Positions 10,913 to 18,740 of a stretch of DNA of 64,000 nucleotides are shown one piece after another. The notes below the pieces were generated by a model that ran no database searches, was not told the origin of the DNA, and saw only the letters and a list, made by a program, of their open reading frames with translations. A program made the position numbers and the translations under genes. The DNA comes from Vulcanimicrobiota bacterium. GTDB lineage: Bacteria; Vulcanimicrobiota; Vulcanimicrobiia; Vulcanimicrobiales; Vulcanimicrobiaceae. The stretch spans positions 340,191-404,190 of the forward strand of contig PLJL01000004.1 of the NCBI GenBank assembly GCA_003140215.1, read 5' to 3'. Every line of letters begins with the position of its first letter. The first letter of the stretch is position 1.

Positions 10913-11681
10913 GATCCAGCACGCCTTCGCCCAGATACGCACTGCGTACGGCCTCGTTGGCGGCGATCTCCGCCGGCGTTCCTTCCGCGAGCAGCTTGCC
11001 GCGGTCGAGCACCGTGATGCGGTCGGCCAGCGACAGCACGACGCGCATGTTGTGCTCCACGAACAGGACCGTCAGGCCCAGCCGCAGCCGCAAGTCGCGG
11101 ATCACGCCCATGATGCGGTCGGTCTCCGCTTCGGCCAACCCGGCCATCGGCTCGTCGAGCAGCACCAGGACCGGGTCGGTCGAGAGACTCATGGCGATCT
11201 CGCACAACCGCTGCGACCCGTGCGCGAGTTCCGAGAGCTGCCGGTCGCGCTGCGCCGTGAGGTTCACGAACCCCAGCAGCTCGTCGACGCGCCCATCGAC
11301 AGCCGCCTTCGCCGCGCCGCCGGGGGTGCGCAGGTGGAAGGCCTGCTTCGCGTGCGCGCGCACCCCCAGCCGAACGTTCTCGTCGACGGTCAGTTCCGGA
11401 AAGATGCTAGGCGTCTGGAACGTGCGCCCCATCCCCATGGCGACACGGCGCCAGTTCAAGGTGCGCGTCACGTCGGTCCCGCGAAACGTCACCTGCCCGC
11501 GCTCGGGGAACGCGAAGCCCGAGATCGCGTTGAAAAACGTCGTCTTCCCGGCACCGTTGGGCCCGATCAGTGCGTGGATCGTCCCTTCCCGCACCTGCAG
11601 CGAGACGTCGTCGACGGCGCGCAAGCCGCCGAACACCTTCGAGATGCCGCGCGCTTCGAGCAGGATCGCGTCAGACGCCAC
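10905..11681 (-). CDS. livG: LivG-type ABC transporter ATP-binding protein
   Basis: 258 aa from the GTG at 11681, chosen because a strong GGGGGAGGTG ribosome site lies just upstream; ATG 11702 is an in-frame alternative. It has Walker A GPNGAGKTT, signature LAHGSQRLCEIAMSL, Walker B VLLDEPMAGL and FVEHNMRVV. The ending AYLGEGVLDHV is typical of LivG. It overlaps livM by 11 bp and livF by 8 bp, so all are translationally coupled. Confidence 0.92.
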   Translation of the reverse strand: MASDAILLEARGISKVFGGLRAVDDVSLQVREGTIHALIGPNGAGKTTFFNAISGFAFPERGQVTFRGTDVTRTLNWRRVAMGMGRTFQTPSIFPELTVDENVRLGVRAHAKQAFHLRTPGGAAKAAVDGRVDELLGFVNLTAQRDRQLSELAHGSQRLCEIAMSLSTDPVLVLLDEPMAGLAEAETDRIMGVIRDLRLRLGLTVLFVEHNMRVVLSLADRITVLDRGKLLAEGTPAEIAANEAVRSAYLGEGVLDHV

Positions 11682-12690
11682 GGCCCACCTCCCCCGGCGC
11701 ATGCGCCTCGAACGCGGCGTCCACGTCGTCGTCGGTGAACGCCTGCGGTGAGCGCCGCAGCAGCACGTCGACGGTGCCGAGGATCCCGCGCGGGAAGAAC
11801 AGGACGCACGCCACGAAGAGCGCGCCGAGGAAGATCTGCCACCACTGCGTGATCGTCGAGATGATGTCGTGTCCGATCACGTAGATGAACGCTCCCACCA
11901 GCGATCCCCACACCGTCCCCGCGCCGCCGAGGATCATGCTCAATACGAAGTAGCCCGACTGATGCCAGTCGAGCCTGAGCGGATCCGCAAAGTTGATCAG
12001 CAGCGCGAACATCGCGCCGCTAAGTCCCGCCATCGTAGCCGAGATCAGCAGCGCGACGAAGATGAACCGGTCGGTGTTGAGCCCGAGGTAGCGCGCCCGC
12101 GTCTCATTCTGGCGGATCGCAATGAGGGTGCGCCCGAACGGCGACCGCACCAGACCGCGAAACATGATGACCGCGACGACGAACAGCACCAGTGCAAGGT
12201 AGTACATGGCGAGCTCGTTCACCGCCACGTGCGCCGACGGAAGGGCGAGCGGCGGTCGCGGCACGTTCATCCCATCCTCGCCGCCGGTCACGTCGGTGTA
12301 GCGGTACGCGATGAAGTAGAACACCTGGCCGAATGCGATCGAGAGCAAGCCGAAGTAGATGCCGCGCCGGCGCAGCAGGAACGGTGCCAGGATCAAACCG
12401 CCCAGGAACGCCGCAGCGATGCCGATCAAAATCGACTCGATGAAGTTGACGTCGAGGTACTTGACCGACAGCGCGACGCCGTAAGCGCCCAAACCGAAAT
12501 ATGCGGCGTTGCCGAAAGCGGGGAGCCCGGTGTACCCGAGCAGCAGGTTGACGCTCATCACCGCGATCGACGTGACGAGCACCTCGCTCACGATCGATAT
12601 GTCAAGGTGCGCCAGCGGCGAGAGCACGGGGCCGGCCGCGAACACCATGACGACGGCGGCCGACGCGATCAGCTCCGTGCGCGCCTTCAC
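11671..12690 (-). CDS. livM: LivM-type ABC permease
   Basis: A 339-aa polytopic inner-membrane permease. It has LLLGYTGLPAFGNAAYFGLG early, the ATPase-contacting loop RTLIAIRQNETRARYLGLN, GGAGTVWGSLVGAF, and FFPRGILG near the end, followed by a hydrophilic tail. It overlaps livH by 4 bp (ATGA) and livG at its 3' end. It forms the membrane channel with LivH. Confidence 0.92.
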   Translation of the reverse strand: MKARTELIASAAVVMVFAAGPVLSPLAHLDISIVSEVLVTSIAVMSVNLLLGYTGLPAFGNAAYFGLGAYGVALSVKYLDVNFIESILIGIAAAFLGGLILAPFLLRRRGIYFGLLSIAFGQVFYFIAYRYTDVTGGEDGMNVPRPPLALPSAHVAVNELAMYYLALVLFVVAVIMFRGLVRSPFGRTLIAIRQNETRARYLGLNTDRFIFVALLISATMAGLSGAMFALLINFADPLRLDWHQSGYFVLSMILGGAGTVWGSLVGAFIYVIGHDIISTITQWWQIFLGALFVACVLFFPRGILGTVDVLLRRSPQAFTDDDVDAAFEAHAPGEVGRGV

Positions 12691-13559
12691 CCGAAGATGC
12701 CCTCCTCGCCGAAGAGCCCACGCGGCCGTACCATGAGGACGACCGCCATCAGGATGTACATCGACACTTCGCTGGCGGCAGGGATGAACAGCGTGGTGAG
12801 CGAGATCGCGATCCCGATCAGCAGCCCGCCGACGATGCTGCCGAACAGGCTACCCATCCCGCCGATGATCACGGTGACGAAGGCCGGCATGAGCAGGTTG
12901 TTACCGCTGGTCGGCGAGAGCCCGAGCATCCCCGCCGCGAGCACCCCCGCGATTCCGGCCAGAAAGATACCGAGGCCGAAGTTGACGGCGTAGAGCACCT
13001 GCGTGTTGGTGCCCAGCGCCGCGATCATCTCGCTGTCCTGAACGGCTGCGCGCAGGCGTAGCCCGAAGCGCGTGCGGGTGAGGAAGAGTGCGAGCGCGAC
13101 GATGGCAACGATCAGCACGACGACGATGAAGATACGGAACGTCGGAAAGACCATGAAGCCCAGGCTCGCGGCGCCGTCGAGCGCGTGCGGGGGCGAGAAG
13201 GGGACCCCGTTGGGGCCCCAGATCAGGCGGTAGATCTCTTCCGCCATGAGCGAGAGCCCGAACGTCATGAGCAGGCTGTAGAACGGCTCGCGCTTGTAGA
13301 GCGGACGCACCAGCGTCCGCTCTACGATGACGCCGACGATCACCGCGATCAGCGGCGCGGCGATCAGCGCGAACCAGAACGACGTGCCACGCGAGACCAT
13401 CGTGAAGGCGAGATATCCCGCCAGCGTCATGAAGCTCCCGTGCGCCATGTTGATGGTGCCGGTGAGGTTCATGATGAGCGAGAGCCCGAGCGCGACGATC
13501 GCATAGAACGCGCCCAGCACCAGCCCGTTGAAGAGCTGGGGCCCGATGTGCTCGATCAC
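12687..13559 (-). CDS. livH: LivH-type ABC permease
   Basis: A 290-aa polytopic permease with the LivH pattern: LNGLVLGAFYA-like start (FNGLVLGAFYAIVALGLSL), MAHGSFMTLAGYLAF, ATPase loop GLRLRAAVQDSEMIAALG, GGMGSLFGSIVGGLLIG and VLMVRPRGLFGEEG at the C-terminus. It is 10 bp downstream of the binding-protein gene and overlaps livM. Confidence 0.92.
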   Translation of the reverse strand: MIEHIGPQLFNGLVLGAFYAIVALGLSLIMNLTGTINMAHGSFMTLAGYLAFTMVSRGTSFWFALIAAPLIAVIVGVIVERTLVRPLYKREPFYSLLMTFGLSLMAEEIYRLIWGPNGVPFSPPHALDGAASLGFMVFPTFRIFIVVVLIVAIVALALFLTRTRFGLRLRAAVQDSEMIAALGTNTQVLYAVNFGLGIFLAGIAGVLAAGMLGLSPTSGNNLLMPAFVTVIIGGMGSLFGSIVGGLLIGIAISLTTLFIPAASEVSMYILMAVVLMVRPRGLFGEEGIFG

Positions 13560-13569
13560 TGGACGTGCT

Positions 13570-14838
13570 CTATGGGTAGCCGAGCTTGCAGACTTTTTCT
13601 TTCTCTGCGATGGTCTGTTCGACGGCTTCTGCCGCGTTGACGTCGGTGACGTCGAAGAGGTCGAGCTTGTCCCCCGGCGTTCCGTCGGGCCGGATCTTCG
13701 CGACCCACATCGGCCACATCAGCTGATGATCTTCCTTCCGGTAGTACCCGCTCCCGGCGAAGATCGAGGTGAAGTGCACGTTCTCGATCGCCCGCGCGAC
13801 CTTCACGGGATCGAGGCTCTTCGCATCGTTCATCGCTTGCGCCAAGCGGTCGAGCGTGATGTAACCGAACGCGTTGCGCGCTGTCGGGGGTTTACCGTAG
13901 CGCTTGATCGTGTCGGCGACGAACTTGTGCGCGACCGCGTTGCCCTTCCCCAGCGTCTTCTCGCTCTTGTAGTACCATTCGATGCCCCAGTAGCCTTGGC
14001 GCGCTTCGGGTGAGAGGCCGTAGAGCGGCTCCAGTTCGACCTGCGGACCGCCGACCGGATACTTCTTGAGCAGTCCGAATTGGTTCATCTGCTTGAGACA
14101 GTTGGTGTAGTCGTCGCCCTGGACGAGCACGAGTACGAGATCCGGCTTTGCCGCGTCGATCTTGGTGAGGTAGGAGCTGAAGTCGGTCGTACCCAGCGGC
14201 GTGAGCTCGTTGCCGACGATGCTGCCGCCGTTGTGCGCAAGCACGTCCTTGAAACCGGTTTCGAGCGAGTGGCCGTACGCGTAGTCCGGCGTGATCAGGA
14301 ACCATCGCTTCCCGAACCGTTTGGCCAGCGCGTAGCCCGTCGCGTGCGTCTCCATCCACGTGCTGTGGCACGTGCGGAACACGTTCCAGTGGCAGTTCTT
14401 CCCGGTGACGTCGTCGCTGTGTCCCCCGGAGTCCATGAAGAGCGTGCCGAGCGTGTTTGCGACGCCGGCGACCGACAGCGAGACGCCGCTCGATACGGTG
14501 CCGACGAGTGCGGCGACCTTGTCCTGATTGACGAGTTTGCGCGCCTTTTGCGCCGCGACGCCGACGTCATTCTGCTCGTCTTCCTTCACGAGCTCGATCT
14601 TGCGGCCCATGATGCCGCCGCGCTTGTTCCATGCGTCGGCGGCCATCTCGAAGCCCCGGGTCTCGTTTTCGGCCGGTCCGGCGTAGACGCCGGTATACGG
14701 CTCGAGGAGCCCGATCTTGATCGCGTCGGCGGCTTCGCCGATCTGCGGGATGTAGGCGGGGATTCCGAAGACCGCGGCGGCGCTGCCGGCGCCCGCCAGC
14801 TTGACGAACGAGCCACGATTAAGACGGGGACGGCTCAT
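13570..14838 (-). CDS. livK: Liv-type periplasmic substrate-binding protein
   Basis: 422 aa from ATG 14838, chosen for the GAGGAGGT ribosome site directly upstream. The N-terminus MSRPRLNRGSFVKLAGAGSA looks like a Tat-type export signal with an imperfect twin-arginine (NRGSFVKL). The mature part opens with IKIGLLEPYTGVYAG and shows the Peripla_BP_6 features ADAWNKRGGIMGRKIELV and DYAYGHSLETGF. It supplies the importer encoded downstream. It belongs to the branch often linked to aromatic or amide substrates, but the ligand cannot be assigned from sequence alone. Confidence 0.9.
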   Translation of the reverse strand: MSRPRLNRGSFVKLAGAGSAAAVFGIPAYIPQIGEAADAIKIGLLEPYTGVYAGPAENETRGFEMAADAWNKRGGIMGRKIELVKEDEQNDVGVAAQKARKLVNQDKVAALVGTVSSGVSLSVAGVANTLGTLFMDSGGHSDDVTGKNCHWNVFRTCHSTWMETHATGYALAKRFGKRWFLITPDYAYGHSLETGFKDVLAHNGGSIVGNELTPLGTTDFSSYLTKIDAAKPDLVLVLVQGDDYTNCLKQMNQFGLLKKYPVGGPQVELEPLYGLSPEARQGYWGIEWYYKSEKTLGKGNAVAHKFVADTIKRYGKPPTARNAFGYITLDRLAQAMNDAKSLDPVKVARAIENVHFTSIFAGSGYYRKEDHQLMWPMWVAKIRPDGTPGDKLDLFDVTDVNAAEAVEQTIAEKEKVCKLGYP

Positions 14839-14987
14839 AGGACCTCCTCTGAACACGACGGCGCGGCAGCTGAGCGCTGCGGCTGGGGAGAGTCCAGTTA
14901 AGACTTTGGTCGGACGTTGCCCTCTCGACGGCGCCGAAAAGCTGCGCCGTGGGGAGACGCGCGGTGCGTCGAGAATCCTGGACCGAT

Positions 14988-16196
14988 ATGCCGTCCACTG
15001 TCGTGAACCCGGGGCTCGAAGGCGTCGTCGTCGGCGAAACCGTTCTCAGCAACGTCGAGGGTCAGATCGGGCGGCTCACCTACCGCGGCTACGACATCCA
15101 CGACCTCGCCTCCAACGTCGGCTTCGAAGAGGTCGTCCATCTGCTGTTCTACGGCGCGCTGCCGGCCCAGGCCGAGCTCGAGGCGCTGCACCGCTCGCTG
15201 GCCGCTCAGGGCGCCCTCCCGGAGTCGACGCTGGCGATCCTGCGTGCGATCCCGCGCGACGCCTGGCCGATGGACGTCTTGCGAACGGCGATCTCGTCGC
15301 TCTCGCACGTGCTCCCGAACGACCCCACCGGCGCGCACGCCTCGGGCGTCGACGCGGCCTTCCCGCTGGTCGCCAAGACCAGCACTATCGTCGCGGCCTG
15401 GGACCGGCTGCGGCGCGGCCTCGACCCGATCGCCCCGCGCCCCGACCTCAAGCACGCGGCGAACTTCCTCTACATGCGCACCGGCGAAGAGCCGACGCCC
15501 GAGCAGGAGCGTGCGCTCGACACCTACTTCGTGCTGCTCGCCGACCACTCGTTCAACGCGTCTACGTTTGCCGCGCGCGTGGTGGCCTCCACCAACGCCG
15601 ACCTGTACTGCGCGGTGACGGCGGCCGTGGCGACCCTGACCGGGCAGCTCCACGGCGGTGCGCCGTCGGGGGTCATGGACACGCTCGAGGCGATCGTCGA
15701 GCCGGACCGCGCCGAGGGGTACGTGCGCGACCTGCTCGCGCGCGGCAAACGCGTGATGGGGATCGGGCATCGCGAGTACAAGATCCGCGATCCGCGGGCG
15801 CAGCATCTCGACGCCGAGGCGAAAGAGCTCGCGCAGCAAGTCGATTCGCGCTGGTACGAACTCGCCGTCGCGCTCGAGCAAGCCTCGAACAAGGTGCTCC
15901 AAGAAGCCAAGCCCGACCGCAAACTCTACGCCAACGTCGACTTCTATACCGCGCCGCTGCTCGCCGATCTCGGGCTGCCCAAGGACGAGTTCACCTGCGT
16001 GTTCGCCTGCAGCCGCGTCGCGGGCTGGTCCGCGCACGTTCTCGAGCAGTATTCGCACAACCGGCTCATTCGGCCGCAGGCGACCTACGTTGGGCCGCAG
16101 ATCCACGCCTTGGAACCGCTGGCGCAGCGCGCCGCCTCCAACGGTCAGGCGACCCTTCGACGGAGCTCACGCGCACGTGACAGTTCGTCAGGGTGA
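14988..16196 (+). CDS. Citrate synthase family enzyme
   Basis: 402 aa. It condenses acetyl-CoA with oxaloacetate, or propionyl-CoA in the 2-methylcitrate branch. It shows GLEGVVVGETVLSNVEGQIG and RLTYRGYDIHDLA at the N-terminus, LLADHSFNASTFAARV with the catalytic His, GALHGG-equivalent QLHGGAPSGVM, and MGIGHREYKIRDPRA. The C-terminal tail after TYVGPQIHAL is unusual because the last approx 15 codons and the stop lie inside a dispersed repeat. ATG 14988 was chosen as it starts the family homology; GTG 14949 is possible. Divergent from livK. The sequence does not by itself decide citrate versus methylcitrate synthase. Confidence 0.87.
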   Translation: MPSTVVNPGLEGVVVGETVLSNVEGQIGRLTYRGYDIHDLASNVGFEEVVHLLFYGALPAQAELEALHRSLAAQGALPESTLAILRAIPRDAWPMDVLRTAISSLSHVLPNDPTGAHASGVDAAFPLVAKTSTIVAAWDRLRRGLDPIAPRPDLKHAANFLYMRTGEEPTPEQERALDTYFVLLADHSFNASTFAARVVASTNADLYCAVTAAVATLTGQLHGGAPSGVMDTLEAIVEPDRAEGYVRDLLARGKRVMGIGHREYKIRDPRAQHLDAEAKELAQQVDSRWYELAVALEQASNKVLQEAKPDRKLYANVDFYTAPLLADLGLPKDEFTCVFACSRVAGWSAHVLEQYSHNRLIRPQATYVGPQIHALEPLAQRAASNGQATLRRSSRARDSSSG

Positions 16197-16228
16197 CATG
16201 CCGCATGGCGACAGGCTCAGCCTGACGT
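16151..16228. repeat. Dispersed repeat copy A, at the end of the citrate synthase gene
   Basis: 16151-16197 is an imperfect reverse complement of 27683-27729 downstream of groEL, sharing CCCTTCGACGGAGCTCACG and GTCAGGGTGAC. A second related piece, GACAGGCTCAGCCTGACG, follows at about 16210. The repeat contains the citrate synthase stop codon and reaches the hisB start. Confidence 0.7.
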
Positions 16229-16823
16229 GACGGCGCGCAGCGCGCACGTGCGCCGCGAGACCAAAGAAACGCGCATCGATCTCCAGCTCGCGCTCGACGG
16301 CGGCCCGATCTCGATCGCCACCGAAGTCGATTTCTTCGACCACATGCTGGGCGCGCTCGCGACCCACGCCGGGTTAGGGCTAACGCTCGTCGCGCACGGT
16401 GACGGAATGGACCACCATCACCTCGTCGAGGACGTGGGGATCGCGTTGGGCCGCGCGATCGACGAAGCCCTCGGCGACAAGACCGGAATCGTGCGTTTCG
16501 GGTCGATCGCGGTCCCGCTCGACGACGCGCTGGTGCAGTGCGCGGTCGACTTGAGCGGCCGGCCGTATCTGAACTACGACGTCCCGCTTTCGGTGCCGGC
16601 GCTGGGAGCGTTGCCGACCGAGCTCATCCCGCATTTCTTTCGCAGCATCGTGGACCACGGAAAGTTCAACCTGCACTTGCTGCGCTGGGCCGGGACGAAC
16701 AACCATCACCTGTGCGAGGCCGCGTTCAAAGCCTTTGCGCGCGCGTTCGGGCAGGCCAAAGTGCGCGGCGCCGAGCTGACCGTTCCGTCGACGAAAGGCT
16801 CGCTGACCGAACGCTCCGCCTAG
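16227..16823 (+). CDS. hisB: Imidazoleglycerol-phosphate dehydratase
   Basis: 198 aa. It catalyses the dehydration step of histidine biosynthesis (imidazole glycerol phosphate to imidazole acetol phosphate). All metal-binding motifs are present: DFFDHMLGALATHAG, DHHHLVEDVGIALG, HFFRSI and the C-terminal NNHHLCEAAFKAFARA. It is the stand-alone dehydratase without the phosphatase domain. The start is GTG 16227, with GTG 16248 also possible. It is separated from hisH and hisA by about 3 kb of unrelated genes. Confidence 0.95.
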   Translation: MTARSAHVRRETKETRIDLQLALDGGPISIATEVDFFDHMLGALATHAGLGLTLVAHGDGMDHHHLVEDVGIALGRAIDEALGDKTGIVRFGSIAVPLDDALVQCAVDLSGRPYLNYDVPLSVPALGALPTELIPHFFRSIVDHGKFNLHLLRWAGTNNHHLCEAAFKAFARAFGQAKVRGAELTVPSTKGSLTERSA

Positions 16824-16830
16824 CAGCCTG

Positions 16831-16977
16831 CTAGAGCGCCAGCATCACGACGACGACGACGCAGATCACGGAGATCCCCAGGCTCGTCGCCGAGAAGTCG
16901 TACTCCGCGGGCAGCGCCTTGGCGCGCCGGCGCTCGGGCCGGTTGCGCCGTTCGAGTCTGCCGCGGCGATCCGCCAT
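16831..16977 (-). CDS. Small single-span membrane protein, hypothetical
   Basis: 48 aa. A basic N-terminal half (RGRLERRNRPERRRAK) is followed by one hydrophobic segment (SLGISVICVVVVVMLAL) that ends the protein. The topology suggests a tail-anchored or type II membrane peptide. It is convergent with hisB, 7 bp apart. There is no good ribosome site and no family was recognised. Confidence 0.4.
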   Translation of the reverse strand: MADRRGRLERRNRPERRRAKALPAEYDFSATSLGISVICVVVVVMLAL

Positions 16978-17041
16978 GATCGTCAAGCCGGTGGCCCTCC
17001 TAGCCGTTGGTGCGTTCTCTTCGTCTTTTCCGTGAAGCGCG

Positions 17042-17152
17042 CTAGGCCAAACGGGGCCGGTAGACGCTCTCGACCACGTCTTTCGCCTCAGCGTAGCAGC
17101 CGCAGCCCAAGCCCTCCAGGCCGGCCGCGTCACGCCGCTGGGGACAGGACAT
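17042..17152 (-). CDS. Possible 36-aa cysteine-containing microprotein
   Basis: A short ATG-to-TAG frame with GC-rich third codon positions like the real genes around it. The peptide has a CGC motif (LEGLGCGCYAEAKDVVESVY). It lies in a gap that otherwise has no gene. There is no clear ribosome site, so this remains a weak call. Confidence 0.3.
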   Translation of the reverse strand: MSCPQRRDAAGLEGLGCGCYAEAKDVVESVYRPRLA

Positions 17153-17316
17153 CGACAAAGCGGTTCCCCGCCGGCCGGCGACCGGGTTCCAAAACGGCCA
17201 TCGTGATGCGGCCGATTTTGGGAATGCCTGATAGAGTTTCCGCCTTTTGGGGAAGGACGCCGATGCGCGCCAGTGTGCGGTGACGCACCGAACTTTACAA
17301 GGCGCAGAGGGCTAGC
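17153..17316. other. Non-coding gap upstream of the STAS gene
   Basis: This gap probably carries the promoter of the STAS/anti-sigma/Crp block that follows. GAGGG at about 17305 is the ribosome site for the TTG start. No confident -35/-10 pair or RNA gene was seen. Confidence 0.4.
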
Positions 17317-17559
17317 TTGGATCTCCGTTTCCATCCGATCAGGTTGGACGGCAATCTCGACATCGGACGGTATCCGGAGTTCCGGAGCGCCTTCGAGCGG
17401 GTACCGGCCGAGCTGCCGGTTCTGGTCGACATCAGCGACGCGACGGGCGTCGACTCGGTTTTCCGCGTCTTCGAGATTACCGGGATCGATGCCAAGCTCG
17501 CGGCTTTCGAGAACGCCGACGAAGCGTTGAGCGCGCTGGGCTCCGGCGCGCCGGGGTAG
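17317..17559 (+). CDS. Short STAS-like (anti-anti-sigma) protein
   Basis: 80 aa from a TTG with GAGGG upstream. The sequence follows the STAS pattern in shortened form: IRLDGNLDIGRYPEFRSAF, then PVLVDISDATGVDSVFRVFE. In canonical anti-anti-sigma factors the helix begins DSSG with a phosphorylatable second Ser; here the motif reads DSVF, so normal phosphorylation is doubtful. It precedes a serine-kinase-like ATPase by 4 bp, which suggests a partner-switching pair. Family call by pattern only. Confidence 0.5.
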   Translation: MDLRFHPIRLDGNLDIGRYPEFRSAFERVPAELPVLVDISDATGVDSVFRVFEITGIDAKLAAFENADEALSALGSGAPG

Positions 17560-17563
17560 TGGG

Positions 17564-17989
17564 ATGAGTGTAAACGACTGCCGCTACTGGTCCTACGTCG
17601 GAGATGAGGTCGGCGAGGCGCGCCGGATACGGCGTGACGCGCGGCGCTTCCTCGAAGCGCAGGCCGACGCGGGACGCTCCGACCTCGACGGCGCCGAGCT
17701 CGTGGTCGGCGAGCTGGTCGCGAACGCGGTCCTGCACGGCGCGCCGCCGTTCGGCGTGTGCATCGACTGGGACAACGACCCGCCGATGTTGTGCGTGGTC
17801 GACCGTGGCTGCGGGATGCCCCCGGTCTATCCCGCCCCCGGACCGGATTCCGAGACCGGGCGGGGACTGCTGATCGTCCGTGCGCTCGCCGGCGAGATCG
17901 TCATCGACTCCGCCGCCCGCAACGCGAGCGGGACGCGTGTGGTCGTGGCGCTGCCGGTTTTCCGTCGCGAGGGCCCGCACGCGGCCTGA
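17564..17989 (+). CDS. RsbW-like anti-sigma factor / serine-protein kinase (HATPase)
   Basis: A 141-aa GHKL-type ATPase domain without other parts. The N-box is ELVVGELVANAVLHG, the G1 box is VVDRGCGMP and the G2 region is ETGRGLLIVRAL. Such proteins bind a sigma factor or phosphorylate a STAS partner. It is directly downstream of the STAS-like gene and upstream of a Crp-like regulator, so the three may form one stress-response module. The sigma factor is not in the window. Confidence 0.75.
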   Translation: MSVNDCRYWSYVGDEVGEARRIRRDARRFLEAQADAGRSDLDGAELVVGELVANAVLHGAPPFGVCIDWDNDPPMLCVVDRGCGMPPVYPAPGPDSETGRGLLIVRALAGEIVIDSAARNASGTRVVVALPVFRREGPHAA

Positions 17990-18050
17990 TCGGGTGCGCG
18001 AACAGGCGAGGGCGCGTGTGGGCCGGCGATGCGGCGGGAATAGCCGAGAA

Positions 18051-18740
18051 ATGCGCTACGCGGGTGGAAACCTGCTTGTCGACGCGTTGCCTCCGGCCGA
18101 CCGCGACCACGTCGCCGGACGGCTGACGGTGTTCCAGGCCGAGGTACCCGACTGCGTGGTGGGTCACGGTGAGGAGTACCGCGACGTCCTGTTTCCGATC
18201 GACGCGGTGTTTTCGATCACCGCGGAGCTGCGCCGCGGCGAAGTCTACGAAGTCGCCGCCGTCGGCCGCGAGGGCGTCATCGGTGCGGAGCTGCTGCTCG
18301 ACGCGCCGGCCGCGCCGCGTTCGGTCATGTCGCAGGTCGGGGGACGCGCGGCGCGGATGGAGCGCGCGGCGTTCGAGGCGTGCGTCGAACGCAGCCGCGC
18401 GCTGGCGCGCGCGATCCAGCGGCATCTCTTGCGGCGCCTGTTCCTGGCCGAACAGCTGATCGCGTGCAATCTCGCGCACGACCTCACCGAGCGCCTCGCC
18501 CGCTGGATCCTGATGTTGCGCGACGAGCTGGGGCGGGACGAGTTCGAGCTGCGCGAGGATTTTCTGGGCATGATGCTCGCGCTGCCGCGGGGGTCCGTGG
18601 CCGAAGCGACGTGGGTGCTCCAAGAGATGGGCGCGATCCGCTACGCGCAGGAGTCGGTCGCGGTGCTCGAGCTGCAAGCCTTGCGCGAGACCTGCTGCGA
18701 GTGCTACGAAGCCCAGCGCCGCTACGCCCCGACCGCCTAG
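18051..18740 (+). CDS. Crp/Fnr-like transcriptional regulator
   Basis: 229 aa from ATG 18051 (the frame runs further upstream inside the anti-sigma gene). The N-terminal domain follows the cyclic-nucleotide-binding fold (NLLVDALPPADRDHV, then VLFPIDAVFSITAELRRGE and AVGREGVIGAE) without an obvious cNMP phosphate-binding arginine motif. A C-terminal winged helix follows (LREDFLGMMLALPRGSVAEA, then WVLQEMGAIRYA). It ends with a Cys-rich motif (TCCECYEAQ) shared with the paralogue at 21186-21965, which may bind metal or sense redox state. Its own ligand is unknown. Confidence 0.75.
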   Translation: MRYAGGNLLVDALPPADRDHVAGRLTVFQAEVPDCVVGHGEEYRDVLFPIDAVFSITAELRRGEVYEVAAVGREGVIGAELLLDAPAAPRSVMSQVGGRAARMERAAFEACVERSRALARAIQRHLLRRLFLAEQLIACNLAHDLTERLARWILMLRDELGRDEFELREDFLGMMLALPRGSVAEATWVLQEMGAIRYAQESVAVLELQALRETCCECYEAQRRYAPTA

